Assembly (NCBI GenBank): GCA_049323795.1
Contig: JBMOOH010000005.1
Span: forward strand, 124,001-188,000
Source of the DNA: JAOADN01 sp049323795
GTDB lineage: Bacteria > Pseudomonadota > Alphaproteobacteria > Rhodobacterales > Rhodobacteraceae
Length of the DNA: 64,000 bases
Reading direction: 5' to 3'
A program made the position numbers and the translations under genes. The notes beneath the pieces are model-generated. The model did no database searches and was not told where the DNA came from. It saw nothing but the letters and a program-made list of their open reading frames with translations. Shown one piece after another: positions 25,056-33,460 of this stretch. Every line of letters begins with the position of its first letter. Position 1 is the stretch's first letter.

Positions 25056-25244
25056 TCAGCCGCGGGGTGAAGGCGGGCAGGGGACAGCAACGAGGGTGAC
25101 ATGGGCACCATCTATCACGACCTTGCCGCGATGCTCGAAGTTCACGGTGAGTCTTCCGCCGATGTTCGACTGGACCTGGCCGAGCCCCCAGTCCTCGCAG
25201 GCGGGGTGGCGGACGAAGACGCCGGGGGTCAGATGTTCGGTCAC
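25056..25244 (-). CDS. DUF3553 domain protein
   Basis: 62 residues, nearly all one DUF3553 domain: LTPGVFVRHPACEDWGLGQVQS then NIGGRLTVNFEHRGKVVID, a small beta-barrel resembling CarD-type RNA-polymerase-interacting folds. Whether it binds nucleic acid is unknown. The start is GTG at 25244 with GGGAAGG upstream. It starts only 26 bases from divergent chpT, so its promoter must overlap the chpT gene or its leader. Confidence 0.8.
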   Translation of the reverse strand: MTEHLTPGVFVRHPACEDWGLGQVQSNIGGRLTVNFEHRGKVVIDGAHVTLVAVPCPPSPRG

Positions 25245-25270
25245 GCTCGCCTTCCCGGGGGGATGTCCTG

Positions 25271-25897
25271 ATGGAGGACGTCGGGGTGCAGCCCGGCGAC
25301 CTGCCGACTCTCGTTGCCTCGCGCATCTGTCATGACCTTATCAGCCCTCTCGGCGCGATCGGCAACGGGGTAGAGCTTCTCGGCCTCGACGGCGGCGCGC
25401 CCGCGGCCGAGCTTGCGCTCGTCTCCGAAAGCGTGGCGAACGCAAGCGCGCGGCTGCGCTTCTTCCGCATCGCCTTCGGCCACGCCCGCCCCGGCCAGAC
25501 CGCCGCTCCGGGCGAACTCGGCCCGGTCCTCGCCGATCTCGGACGTGCGGGTCGCATCTCCTACGAATGGCAGGTCTCGGCACCGGTGCCGCGGACCGAT
25601 GCGAAGGTCGCCTTCCTGTCGATCCTCTGCCTCGAGTCGGCGCTGCCCTACGGCGGGGTGGTGCGGGTCGTGCAGGACGACACGGGCTGGACGGCCGCCG
25701 CCCGCGGACGCGGAATGCGGTTCGATCCGGATCTCTGGGGCTTCCTGCGACGTGCGGGGGCTGCCCTCGCTCCCTCAGGCCCCGGCCGCGTCGAGGCGGC
25801 AGAGGTCCAGTTTCCGGTTCTGTCAGGCGAACTCCTCGCGCAGCACCGGGGGATGGCGATCGAGCTCGGCGAGGACGAGGCGAGGTTGCGCTTCTGA
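25271..25897 (+). CDS. chpT: histidine phosphotransferase ChpT
   Basis: 208 residues. The phospho-accepting His is His21, in SRICHDLISPLGAIGNGVELL, in a dimerising helical hairpin. A degenerate kinase-like C-terminal domain follows (about 90-205). ChpT passes phosphate from the CckA kinase to CtrA and CpdR, and in Rhodobacteraceae the pathway also controls motility and gene transfer agents. The ATG at 25271 has GGGG upstream. Its stop is 9 bases from the convergent proA stop. Confidence 0.9.
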   Translation: MEDVGVQPGDLPTLVASRICHDLISPLGAIGNGVELLGLDGGAPAAELALVSESVANASARLRFFRIAFGHARPGQTAAPGELGPVLADLGRAGRISYEWQVSAPVPRTDAKVAFLSILCLESALPYGGVVRVVQDDTGWTAAARGRGMRFDPDLWGFLRRAGAALAPSGPGRVEAAEVQFPVLSGELLAQHRGMAIELGEDEARLRF

Positions 25898-25906
25898 CGC
25901 GGACGG

Positions 25907-27172
25907 TCAGGCGCGGACCGTCCCGTCGCCGGTCACGAGATACTTGAAGCTCGTGAGCTGCTCGGCGCCCACCGGACCCCGGGCGTGGAGCTTGCCCGTC
26001 GCGATCCCGATCTCGGCCCCCATCCCGAACTCGCCGCCATCGGCGAACTGGGTCGAGGCGTTCCGCAGGAGGATCGCGCTGTCGAGCCGCTGGAAGAACC
26101 GCTCCGCCGTCGCGTCGTTCTCGGTCAGGATCGCCTCGGTGTGCTGCGAGCCGTAACGGCGGATGTGGGCGATGGCCTCGTCCACCCCGTCCACGATCTT
26201 CGCCGCGATGATCATGTCGAGGAACTCGCGCCCGAAATCGCCGGCTTCGGCCCGAACCGTCCCCGGAACCTTCAGGAGCGCGCCCTCGGTCCGCACCTCG
26301 ACGCCCGCCCTCACCAGGTCCTCGACCAGCACCGCGCCGTGGCGCTCGTGGAACCGCCGGTCGATCAGCAGGCACTCCGCCGCGCCGCAGATTCCCGTCC
26401 GGCGGGTCTTGGCATTCAGGACCACCGCGCGCGCCTTCTGCAGGTCCGCCTCCCCGTCCGCATAGACGTGGCAGATGCCTTCGAGATGGGCAAGGACCGG
26501 AACCCGCGCCTCTGCCTGCACAAGTTCCACAAGGCCCCTGCCGCCCCGCGGCACGATCACGTCGATCACGCCCGCCATCCGCAGCATCCCGGTCACCGCC
26601 GCCCTGTCGCGCGTCGGCACAAGCTGGATCGCCGCCTCGGGCAGCCCCGCCGACTTCAGCCCTTCCGCAAGGCAGGCATGGAGAGTGTGCGCAGAACGGA
26701 AGCTCTCCGACCCGCCCCTCAGGATGACCGCGTTCCCGGATTTCAGGCACAGCGCCCCCGCATCCGCCGTCACGTTCGGCCGGCTCTCGAAGATCACCCC
26801 GATCACGCCGAGCGGCGTCCGCACGCGCCTGATATGCAGCCCGTTCGGGCGGTCCCACTCCGCGATGACCTCGCCCACCGGGTCCTTCTGTGCCGCGATG
26901 GCGCGAAGCCCCTCCGCGATTGCCCGGATCCGCGCCTCGTCGAGCCGCAGGCGGTCCAGCATGGCCGGCGACAGCCCCTGCGCCGCGCCGTATTCCATGT
27001 CCTCGGCATTCGCCGCAGCGAGCGCGGCGCGCCGGTCCCGGACCGCGTCCGCCGCCGCCAGAAGCGCGGCGTCCTTGGCCGCCGGCGGGGCGAAGGCCAG
27101 GTCCGCCGCGGCAGCCTTTGCCGCCGCCCCCATCCGGGCCAGAAGGGTGGGAATGTCCGCCCTCTCGTTCAT
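25907..27172 (-). CDS. proA: glutamate-5-semialdehyde dehydrogenase (gamma-glutamyl phosphate reductase)
   Basis: 421 residues of the aldehyde-dehydrogenase superfamily. The catalytic Cys lies in KTRRTGICGAAECLL. The NADP-binding segment GVIFESRPNVTADAGALCLK and NAVILRGGSES are intact. It reduces gamma-glutamyl phosphate in proline synthesis. The ATG at 27172 begins MNERADIPTLLARMG; a longer in-frame start at 27250 would add an unconserved stretch. It lies downstream of proB with an 85-base gap, the two enzymes of the first two proline steps. Confidence 0.95.
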   Translation of the reverse strand: MNERADIPTLLARMGAAAKAAAADLAFAPPAAKDAALLAAADAVRDRRAALAAANAEDMEYGAAQGLSPAMLDRLRLDEARIRAIAEGLRAIAAQKDPVGEVIAEWDRPNGLHIRRVRTPLGVIGVIFESRPNVTADAGALCLKSGNAVILRGGSESFRSAHTLHACLAEGLKSAGLPEAAIQLVPTRDRAAVTGMLRMAGVIDVIVPRGGRGLVELVQAEARVPVLAHLEGICHVYADGEADLQKARAVVLNAKTRRTGICGAAECLLIDRRFHERHGAVLVEDLVRAGVEVRTEGALLKVPGTVRAEAGDFGREFLDMIIAAKIVDGVDEAIAHIRRYGSQHTEAILTENDATAERFFQRLDSAILLRNASTQFADGGEFGMGAEIGIATGKLHARGPVGAEQLTSFKYLVTGDGTVRA

Positions 27173-27257
27173 CCGGCCCTCCTGCCCTTCGCCTTGGCCC
27201 AAACATCCTGCGGGGGGTCCGGGGGGCGCAAAGCCCACCGGGCGGTCCACCCGCGCC

Positions 27258-28382
27258 TCACACCACCATGTCGTCCCGGTGGATCAGCGCCGCGCGCCCG
27301 GGATAGCCGAGAATCCCCGGAATGTCACCCGAGCGGTGCCCGGCGATGGCCCGCGCCTCGGCGGCGGTGTAGCGGATCAAGCCCTTGCCAAGACCCTCGC
27401 CCCCGGGCCCGAGGATCGCCACCGGATCGCCCCGCCCGAACGTCCCCGAGACGGCCGTGACGCCCGCCGGCAGGAGCGACTTGCCTGACCGCAGCGCCGT
27501 GACCGCGCCCGAATCAACCGTGATCTCGCCTCTCGGCTTCATCGCGTTGATCCACCGCTTCCGCGCCGCCTGCGGATCGCCCTGCCCGAGGAACCAGGTG
27601 CAGGCCGCGCCGCCCGCCAGCGCCGTCAGGGGCCGCAGCACCGAGCCTTCCATGATGACCATGGCGCAGCCCCCCGCCACCGCGGTTTTCGCGGCCATGA
27701 GCTTCGTCTTCATCCCGCCCTTCGACAGGCCCGAGACCGGATCGCCCGCCATCGCCTCGATCCCGGGCGTGATCCGCTCGACGACGTCGAAGCGGGTCGC
27801 GGCCGGGTCCTCCTTCGGATTCGCGGTGTAGAACCCGTCCACGTCGGACAGGAGCACGAGCTGATCCGCCCCGACCGTCACCGCAATCTGCGCGGCCAGC
27901 CGGTCGTTGTCGCCATAGCGGATCTCGTCGGTCGCCACGGTGTCGTTCTCGTTCACGATCGGAACCGTGCCGAGCGTGAGGAGCGTCTCCATCGTCGCGC
28001 GGCTGTTGAGATAGCGGCGCCGGTCCTCGGTATCCTCGAGCGTGACGAGGATCTGCGCCGTGGTGATCCCGTGCGGCGCGAGCGCCTCCTCGTAGGCGCG
28101 GGCGAGGCGGATCTGCCCGACCGAGGCGGCGGCCTGCGACTGCTCCAGGGGCAGCGGGCCCGAAGGAAGCTTCAGCACCCGCCGCCCGAGCGCGATGGCC
28201 CCGGACGAGACGAGGATCACGTCCGTCCCCCGCTTCCGCGCTTCCGCCACGTCGAGCGCGAGCGCCGTGAGCCAGTCCATGCGGAGACCCTGCGGCCCGA
28301 CGAGGAGAGCCGAGCCGATCTTCACGACGAGCCGCCGGGCGGCGGCAATGTCGGGACGGCGCGAGGCCAGGGGGCGGGTCAT
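27258..28382 (-). CDS. proB: glutamate 5-kinase with PUA domain
   Basis: 374 residues. The amino acid kinase domain (about 1-260) has RLVVKIGSALLV, VSSGAIALGRRVL, IVNENDTVATDEIRYGDND and GGMKTKLMAAKTAV. The C-terminal PUA domain (about 280-365) starts near GEITVDSGAV. It phosphorylates glutamate to start proline synthesis and is normally feedback-inhibited by proline. The ATG at 28382 has GGTGGGG upstream. It follows obg by 130 bases, in a stretch with a GC-rich tandem repeat. Confidence 0.95.
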   Translation of the reverse strand: MTRPLASRRPDIAAARRLVVKIGSALLVGPQGLRMDWLTALALDVAEARKRGTDVILVSSGAIALGRRVLKLPSGPLPLEQSQAAASVGQIRLARAYEEALAPHGITTAQILVTLEDTEDRRRYLNSRATMETLLTLGTVPIVNENDTVATDEIRYGDNDRLAAQIAVTVGADQLVLLSDVDGFYTANPKEDPAATRFDVVERITPGIEAMAGDPVSGLSKGGMKTKLMAAKTAVAGGCAMVIMEGSVLRPLTALAGGAACTWFLGQGDPQAARKRWINAMKPRGEITVDSGAVTALRSGKSLLPAGVTAVSGTFGRGDPVAILGPGGEGLGKGLIRYTAAEARAIAGHRSGDIPGILGYPGRAALIHRDDMVV

Positions 28383-28442
28383 CTGCCCCACCCGCGTCCT
28401 TGCCGGTGCCAGAGGCGCCGGCAGCGCCCGCCCAGGGGCGCC

Positions 28443-28477
28443 GGGGCGGGCGCGGGGGCGGGCGCGGGGGCGGGGGC
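28443..28477. repeat. GC-only 12-base tandem repeat between obg and proB
   Basis: GGGGCGGGCGC repeats with a 12-base period (28443-28453, 28455-28465, partly 28467 on), about 2.7 copies made only of G and C. It lies in the 130-base obg-proB gap. Copy number could vary between strains by slippage. Confidence 0.6.
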
Positions 28478-28512
28478 CGGGCGCCGGGCCCCGGATTCTG
28501 CGGTGCAAGCAC

Positions 28513-29541
28513 TCAGGGCCGCCATGCCGGCGCCTCCGCCGCCTTCGGCCCGCGCGCCGCGCGTATCTCCGCCATCAGCGCCCGGAGCACCCCGGTCAGC
28601 CCCTTGCCCGCCGCGCCCGAGATCGGGAACACCGGCCCGCCGGCGGCCTTCTCCAGCGACCGCTTCCGCTGCCCGAGCGTCCTTGCATCGAGGGCGTCGA
28701 TCTTGTTCAGCGCAACGATCCGGGGCTTGGCGGCCAGCTTCGGCGAATACGCCTCGAGCTCGGTCACGATCGTCCGGTAATCCCTGGTGATCGTCGAGGA
28801 CGTCCCGTCCACCAGATGCAGGAGCACGGCGCAACGCTCGACATGGCCGAGGAACTGGTCGCCCAGTCCCCGGCCCTCGCTCGCACCCTCGATCAGTCCC
28901 GGAATGTCGGCCATCACGAATTCCGCCCCGTCGATCCCGACGACCCCGAGGTTCGGGACCAGCGTGGTGAACGGATAGTCCGCGATCTTCGGCCGCGCGT
29001 TCGACGTGGCGGCAAGAAAGGTGGACTTGCCCGCATTCGGCAGCCCGACAAGTCCCGCATCCGCGATGAGCTTGAGCCGCAGCCAGATCGTCCGCTCCAC
29101 CCCTTCCTGCCCCGGATTGGCCCGCGCCGGCGCCCGGTTGGTCGAGGTCTTGAACCGCAGGTTCCCCCAGCCGCCGTTGCCCCCCTGCGCCAGGAGCACC
29201 CGCTGGCCCACCGTCGTCAGGTCCGCGATCAGCGTCTCCCCGTCCTCGTCGAGGATCTCGGTCCCGACCGGCACCTTCAGCACGATGTCGTCGCCCGAGG
29301 CCCCCGTCATCTGCCGGCCCATGCCGCCGTGCCCTGACCTCGCGAAGAAATGCTGCCGGTAGCGGAAGTCGATGAGCGTGTTCAGCCCCTCGACCGCCTC
29401 CGCCCAGACCGACCCGCCAGTGCCGCCATCGCCCCCGTCCGGGCCGCCGAACTCGACGAACTTCTCGCGCCGGAAGCTGACCGCGCCCGACCCGCCGCTG
29501 CCGGAGCGGATATGGACTTTGGCAAGGTCGAGAAACTTCAC
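28513..29541 (-). CDS. obg: Obg family GTPase (CgtA/ObgE)
   Basis: 342 residues, full length. The Gly-rich Obg fold (about 1-158: SGGSGAVSFRREKFVEFGGPD, GGNGGWGN) precedes the G domain with G1 GLPNAGKST, switch FTTLVPNLGVV, G3 DIPGLIEGA, and NKID. Obg is an essential ribosome-assembly and stress GTPase. The short C-terminus (PKAAEAPAWRP) lacks the extended tail seen in some relatives. It is the first gene of obg-proB-proA. In many bacteria rplU-rpmA precede obg, but they do not here. Confidence 0.96.
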   Translation of the reverse strand: MKFLDLAKVHIRSGSGGSGAVSFRREKFVEFGGPDGGDGGTGGSVWAEAVEGLNTLIDFRYRQHFFARSGHGGMGRQMTGASGDDIVLKVPVGTEILDEDGETLIADLTTVGQRVLLAQGGNGGWGNLRFKTSTNRAPARANPGQEGVERTIWLRLKLIADAGLVGLPNAGKSTFLAATSNARPKIADYPFTTLVPNLGVVGIDGAEFVMADIPGLIEGASEGRGLGDQFLGHVERCAVLLHLVDGTSSTITRDYRTIVTELEAYSPKLAAKPRIVALNKIDALDARTLGQRKRSLEKAAGGPVFPISGAAGKGLTGVLRALMAEIRAARGPKAAEAPAWRP

Positions 29542-30303
29542 GGAAGGCGCTTTCGGTGAGGGCGGCCCACGCGATACCCCCTCGGGTCCGCACGATCAAG
29601 CAGACAGTGCCCGCCGCGTGCCGCGACGAGGCCGGGCTTCGGCACGCCGTCATGCCGCCGGGGTGTCCTCCGGCCAATCCGTGTCCGGCGCATGCCCCTC
29701 GGATGTGGTCGGCAACCGCGCAGCGCGGGTCCGCGGCACGGCTGCCGAATCGCAGCCAGATTTCTTCCAGCGGTTGAGTGTCGCCCTGGCCTTGACAACA
29801 CTGGTTCAAGCGCACCCGCTGGCTGCCAATGGAAGTTCCGGCCGAATTTCGCCGGATTATCCACGAAATTGTTCGACTATCTTGCCCAATTCCCTCTGGT
29901 TTGCCCCGCTGTCCACGATGCGTTGACTGTGATTTTGCTCGCCTCAAAATTGTCTCAATTGGCCTACGTAGTGCGCGTGACGCAGATCCGGGCCCTGTTT
30001 AGAGGAACGGCGATCAGCGGCAGGATTGCCCGTCCTGCAGAAGGGACCGGGCGCGAGGATTTTGACGCAAGCAATTTTCATCACTTCACACCCAACACCA
30101 CCCCAGCCAAGGATGCCGGCCGTCCCAAGCGGCCGGCATCACTGGTTCTTGGGGTCGGGGCGCCCCAAGACCATAAGGATTGACCTTTCACTGTACCTGC
30201 ACTATGTGCGGCTCTGTCCACGATCCGGTGGACACCGCCGGGACGCCCGGACCCATGCGTCCCCTGACATTCGCGGCCCGATGCCGCGTTCCGATGGACG
30301 CAC
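29542..30303. other. 762-base non-coding region between divergent obg and DEAD-box helicase genes
   Basis: No recognisable gene on either strand: reading frames of 75-180 codons cross it but have no conserved motif and run out of neighbouring coding frames. About 29790-30100 is AT-richer than flanking genes. TTGACA occurs at 29791-29796, and TTGACT (29923-29928) is followed after 17 bases by AAAATT, a weak promoter candidate for the helicase. Three tandem hairpins (30112-30234) precede the helicase start. Confidence 0.6.
30112..30234 (+). promoter_or_regulatory. three tandem hairpins in the leader of the DEAD-box helicase gene
   Basis: Hairpin 1 has an 11-bp perfect stem GATGCCGGCCG / CGGCCGGCATC with a 7-base loop (30112-30140). 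Hairpin 2 has TCTTGGGG / CCCCAAGA with an 8-base loop (30147-30170). Hairpin 3 has TGTCCAC / GTGGACA with a 6-base loop (30215-30234). All are perfect and end 70 bases before the helicase ATG. Structured leaders control several RNA-helicase and cold-shock genes. Alternatively hairpin 1 could end an independent small RNA. No U-tract follows any of them. Confidence 0.5.
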
Positions 30304-31767
30304 ATGACCCATTTCTCTGACCTGAAGCTGGACCCCCGTGTCCTGCAGGCGGTGGCCGATGCCGGCTACCAGACCCCTACCCCCATCCAGGCCGGCGCCA
30401 TCCCGCCCGCGCTCGAGGGCCGCGATGTCCTCGGGATCGCCCAGACCGGCACGGGCAAGACGGCCAGCTTCACGCTGCCGATGATCACGCTGCTCGGACA
30501 GGGCCGCGCCCGGGCGCGGATGCCGAGGAGCCTGGTCCTCTGCCCGACGCGCGAGCTGGCCGCGCAGGTAGCCGAAAACTTCGACACCTACGCACGGCAC
30601 ACCAGGCTGACCAAGGCGCTGCTGATCGGCGGCGTCAGCTTCGGCGAGCAGGACAAGCTGATCGACCGCGGCGTCGATGTGCTGATCGCGACGCCGGGCC
30701 GCCTGCTCGACCATTTCGAGCGCGGCAAGCTCTTGCTGACCGGCGTGCAGATCATGGTGGTGGACGAAGCCGACCGGATGCTCGACATGGGCTTCATCCC
30801 CGACATCGAGCGGATCTTCCAGCTCACGCCCTTCACCCGCCAGACGCTGTTCTTCAGCGCGACGATGGCACCCGAGATCGAGCGGATCACCAATACCTTC
30901 CTGCACAACCCCGCCAAGATCGAGGTGGCGCGACAGGCGACGGCATCCGAGACGATCGAGCAGCGGCTGATCGAGGTGACCGGCGCCCGCCGCGATACCG
31001 CCGCCCGGCTGAAGCGCGAGCTTCTGCGCGCCGTCATCCGCGCCGAGGGCGAAGCCTGCACCAACGCAATCCTCTTCTGCAACCGCAAGACCGAGGTGGA
31101 TGTGCTGGCCAAGTCGCTGAAGGCGCACGGCTTCGATGCAGCCCCCATTCACGGCGACCTCGACCAGAGCCAGCGGACCCGCACGCTCGACGGCTTCCGC
31201 GACGGGACGCTGCGGTTCCTCGTCGCCTCGGACGTCGCGGCGCGGGGGCTCGACATACCGGCGGTCAGCCACATCTTCAACTTCGACGTGCCGAGCCATG
31301 CCGAGGACTACATCCACCGCATCGGACGCACGGGACGGGCGGGCCGCACGGGTGTGGCGATCACGCTCGCCACCGCGGCGGACCAGAAGTACCTCGACGC
31401 GATCGAAGCGCTGGTCAAGATGCCGATCCCGCGTGTCGCCCCGCCCGAGGGCTTCGTCGCGTCGCCGGCCGGCGACCCTGCGCCCCGCGACCGGGAGGAG
31501 CGATCCCCGCGCGGCAGTCGGCCCCGGCGCGGACGCGACGCCGCAAGGCCCGCCGAGGCCGCCGCTCCCGCCCTGGCCGAGGCGGAGGTCGGCGCCCGCC
31601 GGCCGGCCCGCGCACCGCGCGAGGCCCAGCGCCCGGAAGCGCGCCGGGAGGAAACCCGCCGCGACGACCGCCGGGACCGTCCTGACGGTGACGTGGTCGG
31701 CATGGGCGACCACATGCCCGACTTCCTGATGCGGCGCATGCCGGTGCCGCCGGGCACCGGAGGCTAG
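30304..31767 (+). CDS. DEAD-box ATP-dependent RNA helicase (RhlE-like)
   Basis: 487 residues. Ordered helicase motifs: Q motif GYQTPTPIQ, Walker A AQTGTGKT, PTRELA, DEAD in VVDEADRMLDMGF, SAT in FFSATM, and HRIGRTGRAGRTG. The core ends near residue 380 and an Arg-rich basic tail of about 100 residues follows (RPRRGRDAARPAEAAAP), as in RhlE-type proteins, probably binding RNA. Likely roles are ribosome assembly or mRNA remodelling, often in the cold. It has a long structured leader and is convergent with ribonuclease J, an RNA-decay partner. Confidence 0.94.
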   Translation: MTHFSDLKLDPRVLQAVADAGYQTPTPIQAGAIPPALEGRDVLGIAQTGTGKTASFTLPMITLLGQGRARARMPRSLVLCPTRELAAQVAENFDTYARHTRLTKALLIGGVSFGEQDKLIDRGVDVLIATPGRLLDHFERGKLLLTGVQIMVVDEADRMLDMGFIPDIERIFQLTPFTRQTLFFSATMAPEIERITNTFLHNPAKIEVARQATASETIEQRLIEVTGARRDTAARLKRELLRAVIRAEGEACTNAILFCNRKTEVDVLAKSLKAHGFDAAPIHGDLDQSQRTRTLDGFRDGTLRFLVASDVAARGLDIPAVSHIFNFDVPSHAEDYIHRIGRTGRAGRTGVAITLATAADQKYLDAIEALVKMPIPRVAPPEGFVASPAGDPAPRDREERSPRGSRPRRGRDAARPAEAAAPALAEAEVGARRPARAPREAQRPEARREETRRDDRRDRPDGDVVGMGDHMPDFLMRRMPVPPGTGG

Positions 31768-31768
31768 A

Positions 31769-31790
31769 GGCCGACAGGTTTCAGTCGGCC
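31769..31790. terminator. hairpin between convergent helicase and rnj genes
   Basis: GGCCGAC / GTCGGCC, a perfect 7-bp stem with an 8-base loop that contains the rnj stop codon; the helicase stop is 2 bases to its left. A second perfect stem CCGGTGCC / GGCACCGG (31741-31760) ends the helicase coding region. Together they may separate the two transcripts. Neither has a U-tract. Confidence 0.4.
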
Positions 31791-33460
31791 ATGAGCCGGC
31801 TGATCACCACCGTCACCTCGGGCCTCTTGCCGATCTCGTCGAGGGTCCTCTGCCGCACGATGCGGCGGATGGCATCGTCCATCCTCTCGTCGTCCGCCAC
31901 CACCTTGTCCTCGACGGTGGACAGGAACTCCGACAGGTCGCGTTCAAGCTCGTCGACCAGGGCCCGGCCGGTCCGGCCTGTCTCGGGCAGACCCATCAGT
32001 TCGACCCAGGCATCGCCGAGCGGCTGGTCGTCCTCGTCGACGATCACCGTCACCAGGGCATGGCCGCTCAGCGCCATGCGGATGCGGTCGCGCACGACCC
32101 CGTCCATCGCCCCGATGAGGACTGTCCCGTCGAGGTAGAGACGGCCCGTCCCGACATGCTCGGCAACGCGCGGCCTGTCGCCGGTGATGTCGAGCATGGT
32201 GCCGTTCGTGGCGATGGCGGACGCGATCCCCTTCGCCGTGCCGATGCCCGCATGTTCGCGCAGATGGCGGTGCTCGCCATGCATCGGAATCAGGATCTTC
32301 GGCCGCATGAGATCATGCACGGCTTCGAGATCCGGGCGGTTGGCGTGACCCGAGACGTGGTACATCCCGCCCCGGTCGTCCAGCACGTCGACGCCCTTCT
32401 CGGACAGCGCGTTCATGATGCGGAGCACATCGCGTTCGTTGCCGGGGATGGTCTTCGAGGAGAAGAGGAACAGATCGCCCTCCGTCAGTTCCATCCCCAG
32501 ATACTTGCCCCGGCTCAGCTGCGCCGCCGCGGCCCGCCGCTCGCCCTGGCTGCCGGTCACGATCAGCATCAGGTTGTCGCGCGGGATTTCGGCGGCGTCC
32601 TCGGGCGACACGGTCGCCGGAAAATCGGTCAGGATGCCCGACTCGACCGCTGCGGTGATCATCTTCCGCATCGCCCGGCCCATCAGGCAGACCGAACGGC
32701 CGGCGGCCCTGCCCGCCTCGGCCAGCGTCCTGAGCCGGGCGATGTTCGACGCGAAGGTGGTGGCGACGACCAGCCCGCCGTCGCGCGATGCGACGAGATC
32801 GCGGATCGGCTGGGCAAGCGTGGCCTCGGAACGGCCGGGATTCGGCGAGAAGACATTCGTCGAATCGCAGGTCAGGACCTGGACGCCGCCCGCCTCGCGC
32901 GCGATCTCGTGCCAGACTTCCGGATCGAAGGGCTCGCCCACCACCGGATTGCCGTCGAGCTTGAAGTCGGCGGAATGCACGACCCGCCCGGCAGGCGTGT
33001 CGATGACGAGCGCCGCACTTTCCGGAATCGAGTGGCTGACCGGCACGAACTGCACCCGGAATGGTCCTGCTTCCGTCCAGGCCGGCCGGGGCGCGACGAT
33101 ACGGATCTGGTCGGTCGGCTGTCCGGCTTCCTCGAGCTTGCCCTTCGCGATCAGCCCGGTGAAGGGGCGTGCATGGACCGGGGCGCGGAGCCGTGGCCAG
33201 AGATGGCCGATGGCGCCCACATGGTCCTCGTGCGCGTGCGTGATGAAGATCGCCTCGAGACGGTCGCGCCGCGCGGCAAGCCATGCGACATCCGCCATGA
33301 TGAGGTCCACGCCGGGCGTCGTGTCCATGTCGGGAAAGGTCACGCCCAGATCGACGAGGATCAGCCGTTCCCTGTCGGGAGGCCCATAGCCGAAGACATA
33401 GGCATTCATCCCGATCTCGCCGGCGCCGCCAAGGGGAAGATAGATCAGGCGGTCGGTCAT
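31781..33460 (-). CDS. rnj: ribonuclease J
   Basis: 559 residues of the metallo-beta-lactamase/beta-CASP family. The zinc motif HAHEDHVGAIGH, the partner His in VVHSADFKLDG, the beta-CASP segment STNVFSPNPGRSE, and MYHVSGHANRPDLE are present; the C-terminal 100 residues form the RNase J tail. RNase J has 5'-exonuclease and endonuclease activity in mRNA and rRNA processing. Its ATG overlaps the coaX stop by 4 bases. It is the last gene of the nuo-birA-coaX-rnj string. Confidence 0.95.
   Translation of the reverse strand: MTDRLIYLPLGGAGEIGMNAYVFGYGPPDRERLILVDLGVTFPDMDTTPGVDLIMADVAWLAARRDRLEAIFITHAHEDHVGAIGHLWPRLRAPVHARPFTGLIAKGKLEEAGQPTDQIRIVAPRPAWTEAGPFRVQFVPVSHSIPESAALVIDTPAGRVVHSADFKLDGNPVVGEPFDPEVWHEIAREAGGVQVLTCDSTNVFSPNPGRSEATLAQPIRDLVASRDGGLVVATTFASNIARLRTLAEAGRAAGRSVCLMGRAMRKMITAAVESGILTDFPATVSPEDAAEIPRDNLMLIVTGSQGERRAAAAQLSRGKYLGMELTEGDLFLFSSKTIPGNERDVLRIMNALSEKGVDVLDDRGGMYHVSGHANRPDLEAVHDLMRPKILIPMHGEHRHLREHAGIGTAKGIASAIATNGTMLDITGDRPRVAEHVGTGRLYLDGTVLIGAMDGVVRDRIRMALSGHALVTVIVDEDDQPLGDAWVELMGLPETGRTGRALVDELERDLSEFLSTVEDKVVADDERMDDAIRRIVRQRTLDEIGKRPEVTVVISRLMAD

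Noticed and set aside
29785..29835. Possible tRNA around GGTTCAAG
   Set aside because: The five bases on each side of TTCAAGC cannot form a T-arm stem, and no anticodon arm or acceptor pairing fits.
29538..29864. 108-codon frame on the minus strand upstream of obg
   Set aside because: Rich in Arg, Pro and Gly with no recognised motif and no ribosome site; it runs into the start of obg. I treat it as non-coding.
30026..30307. 93-codon plus-strand frame in the helicase leader
   Set aside because: It runs through three perfect hairpins and overlaps the helicase start. No homology is apparent.
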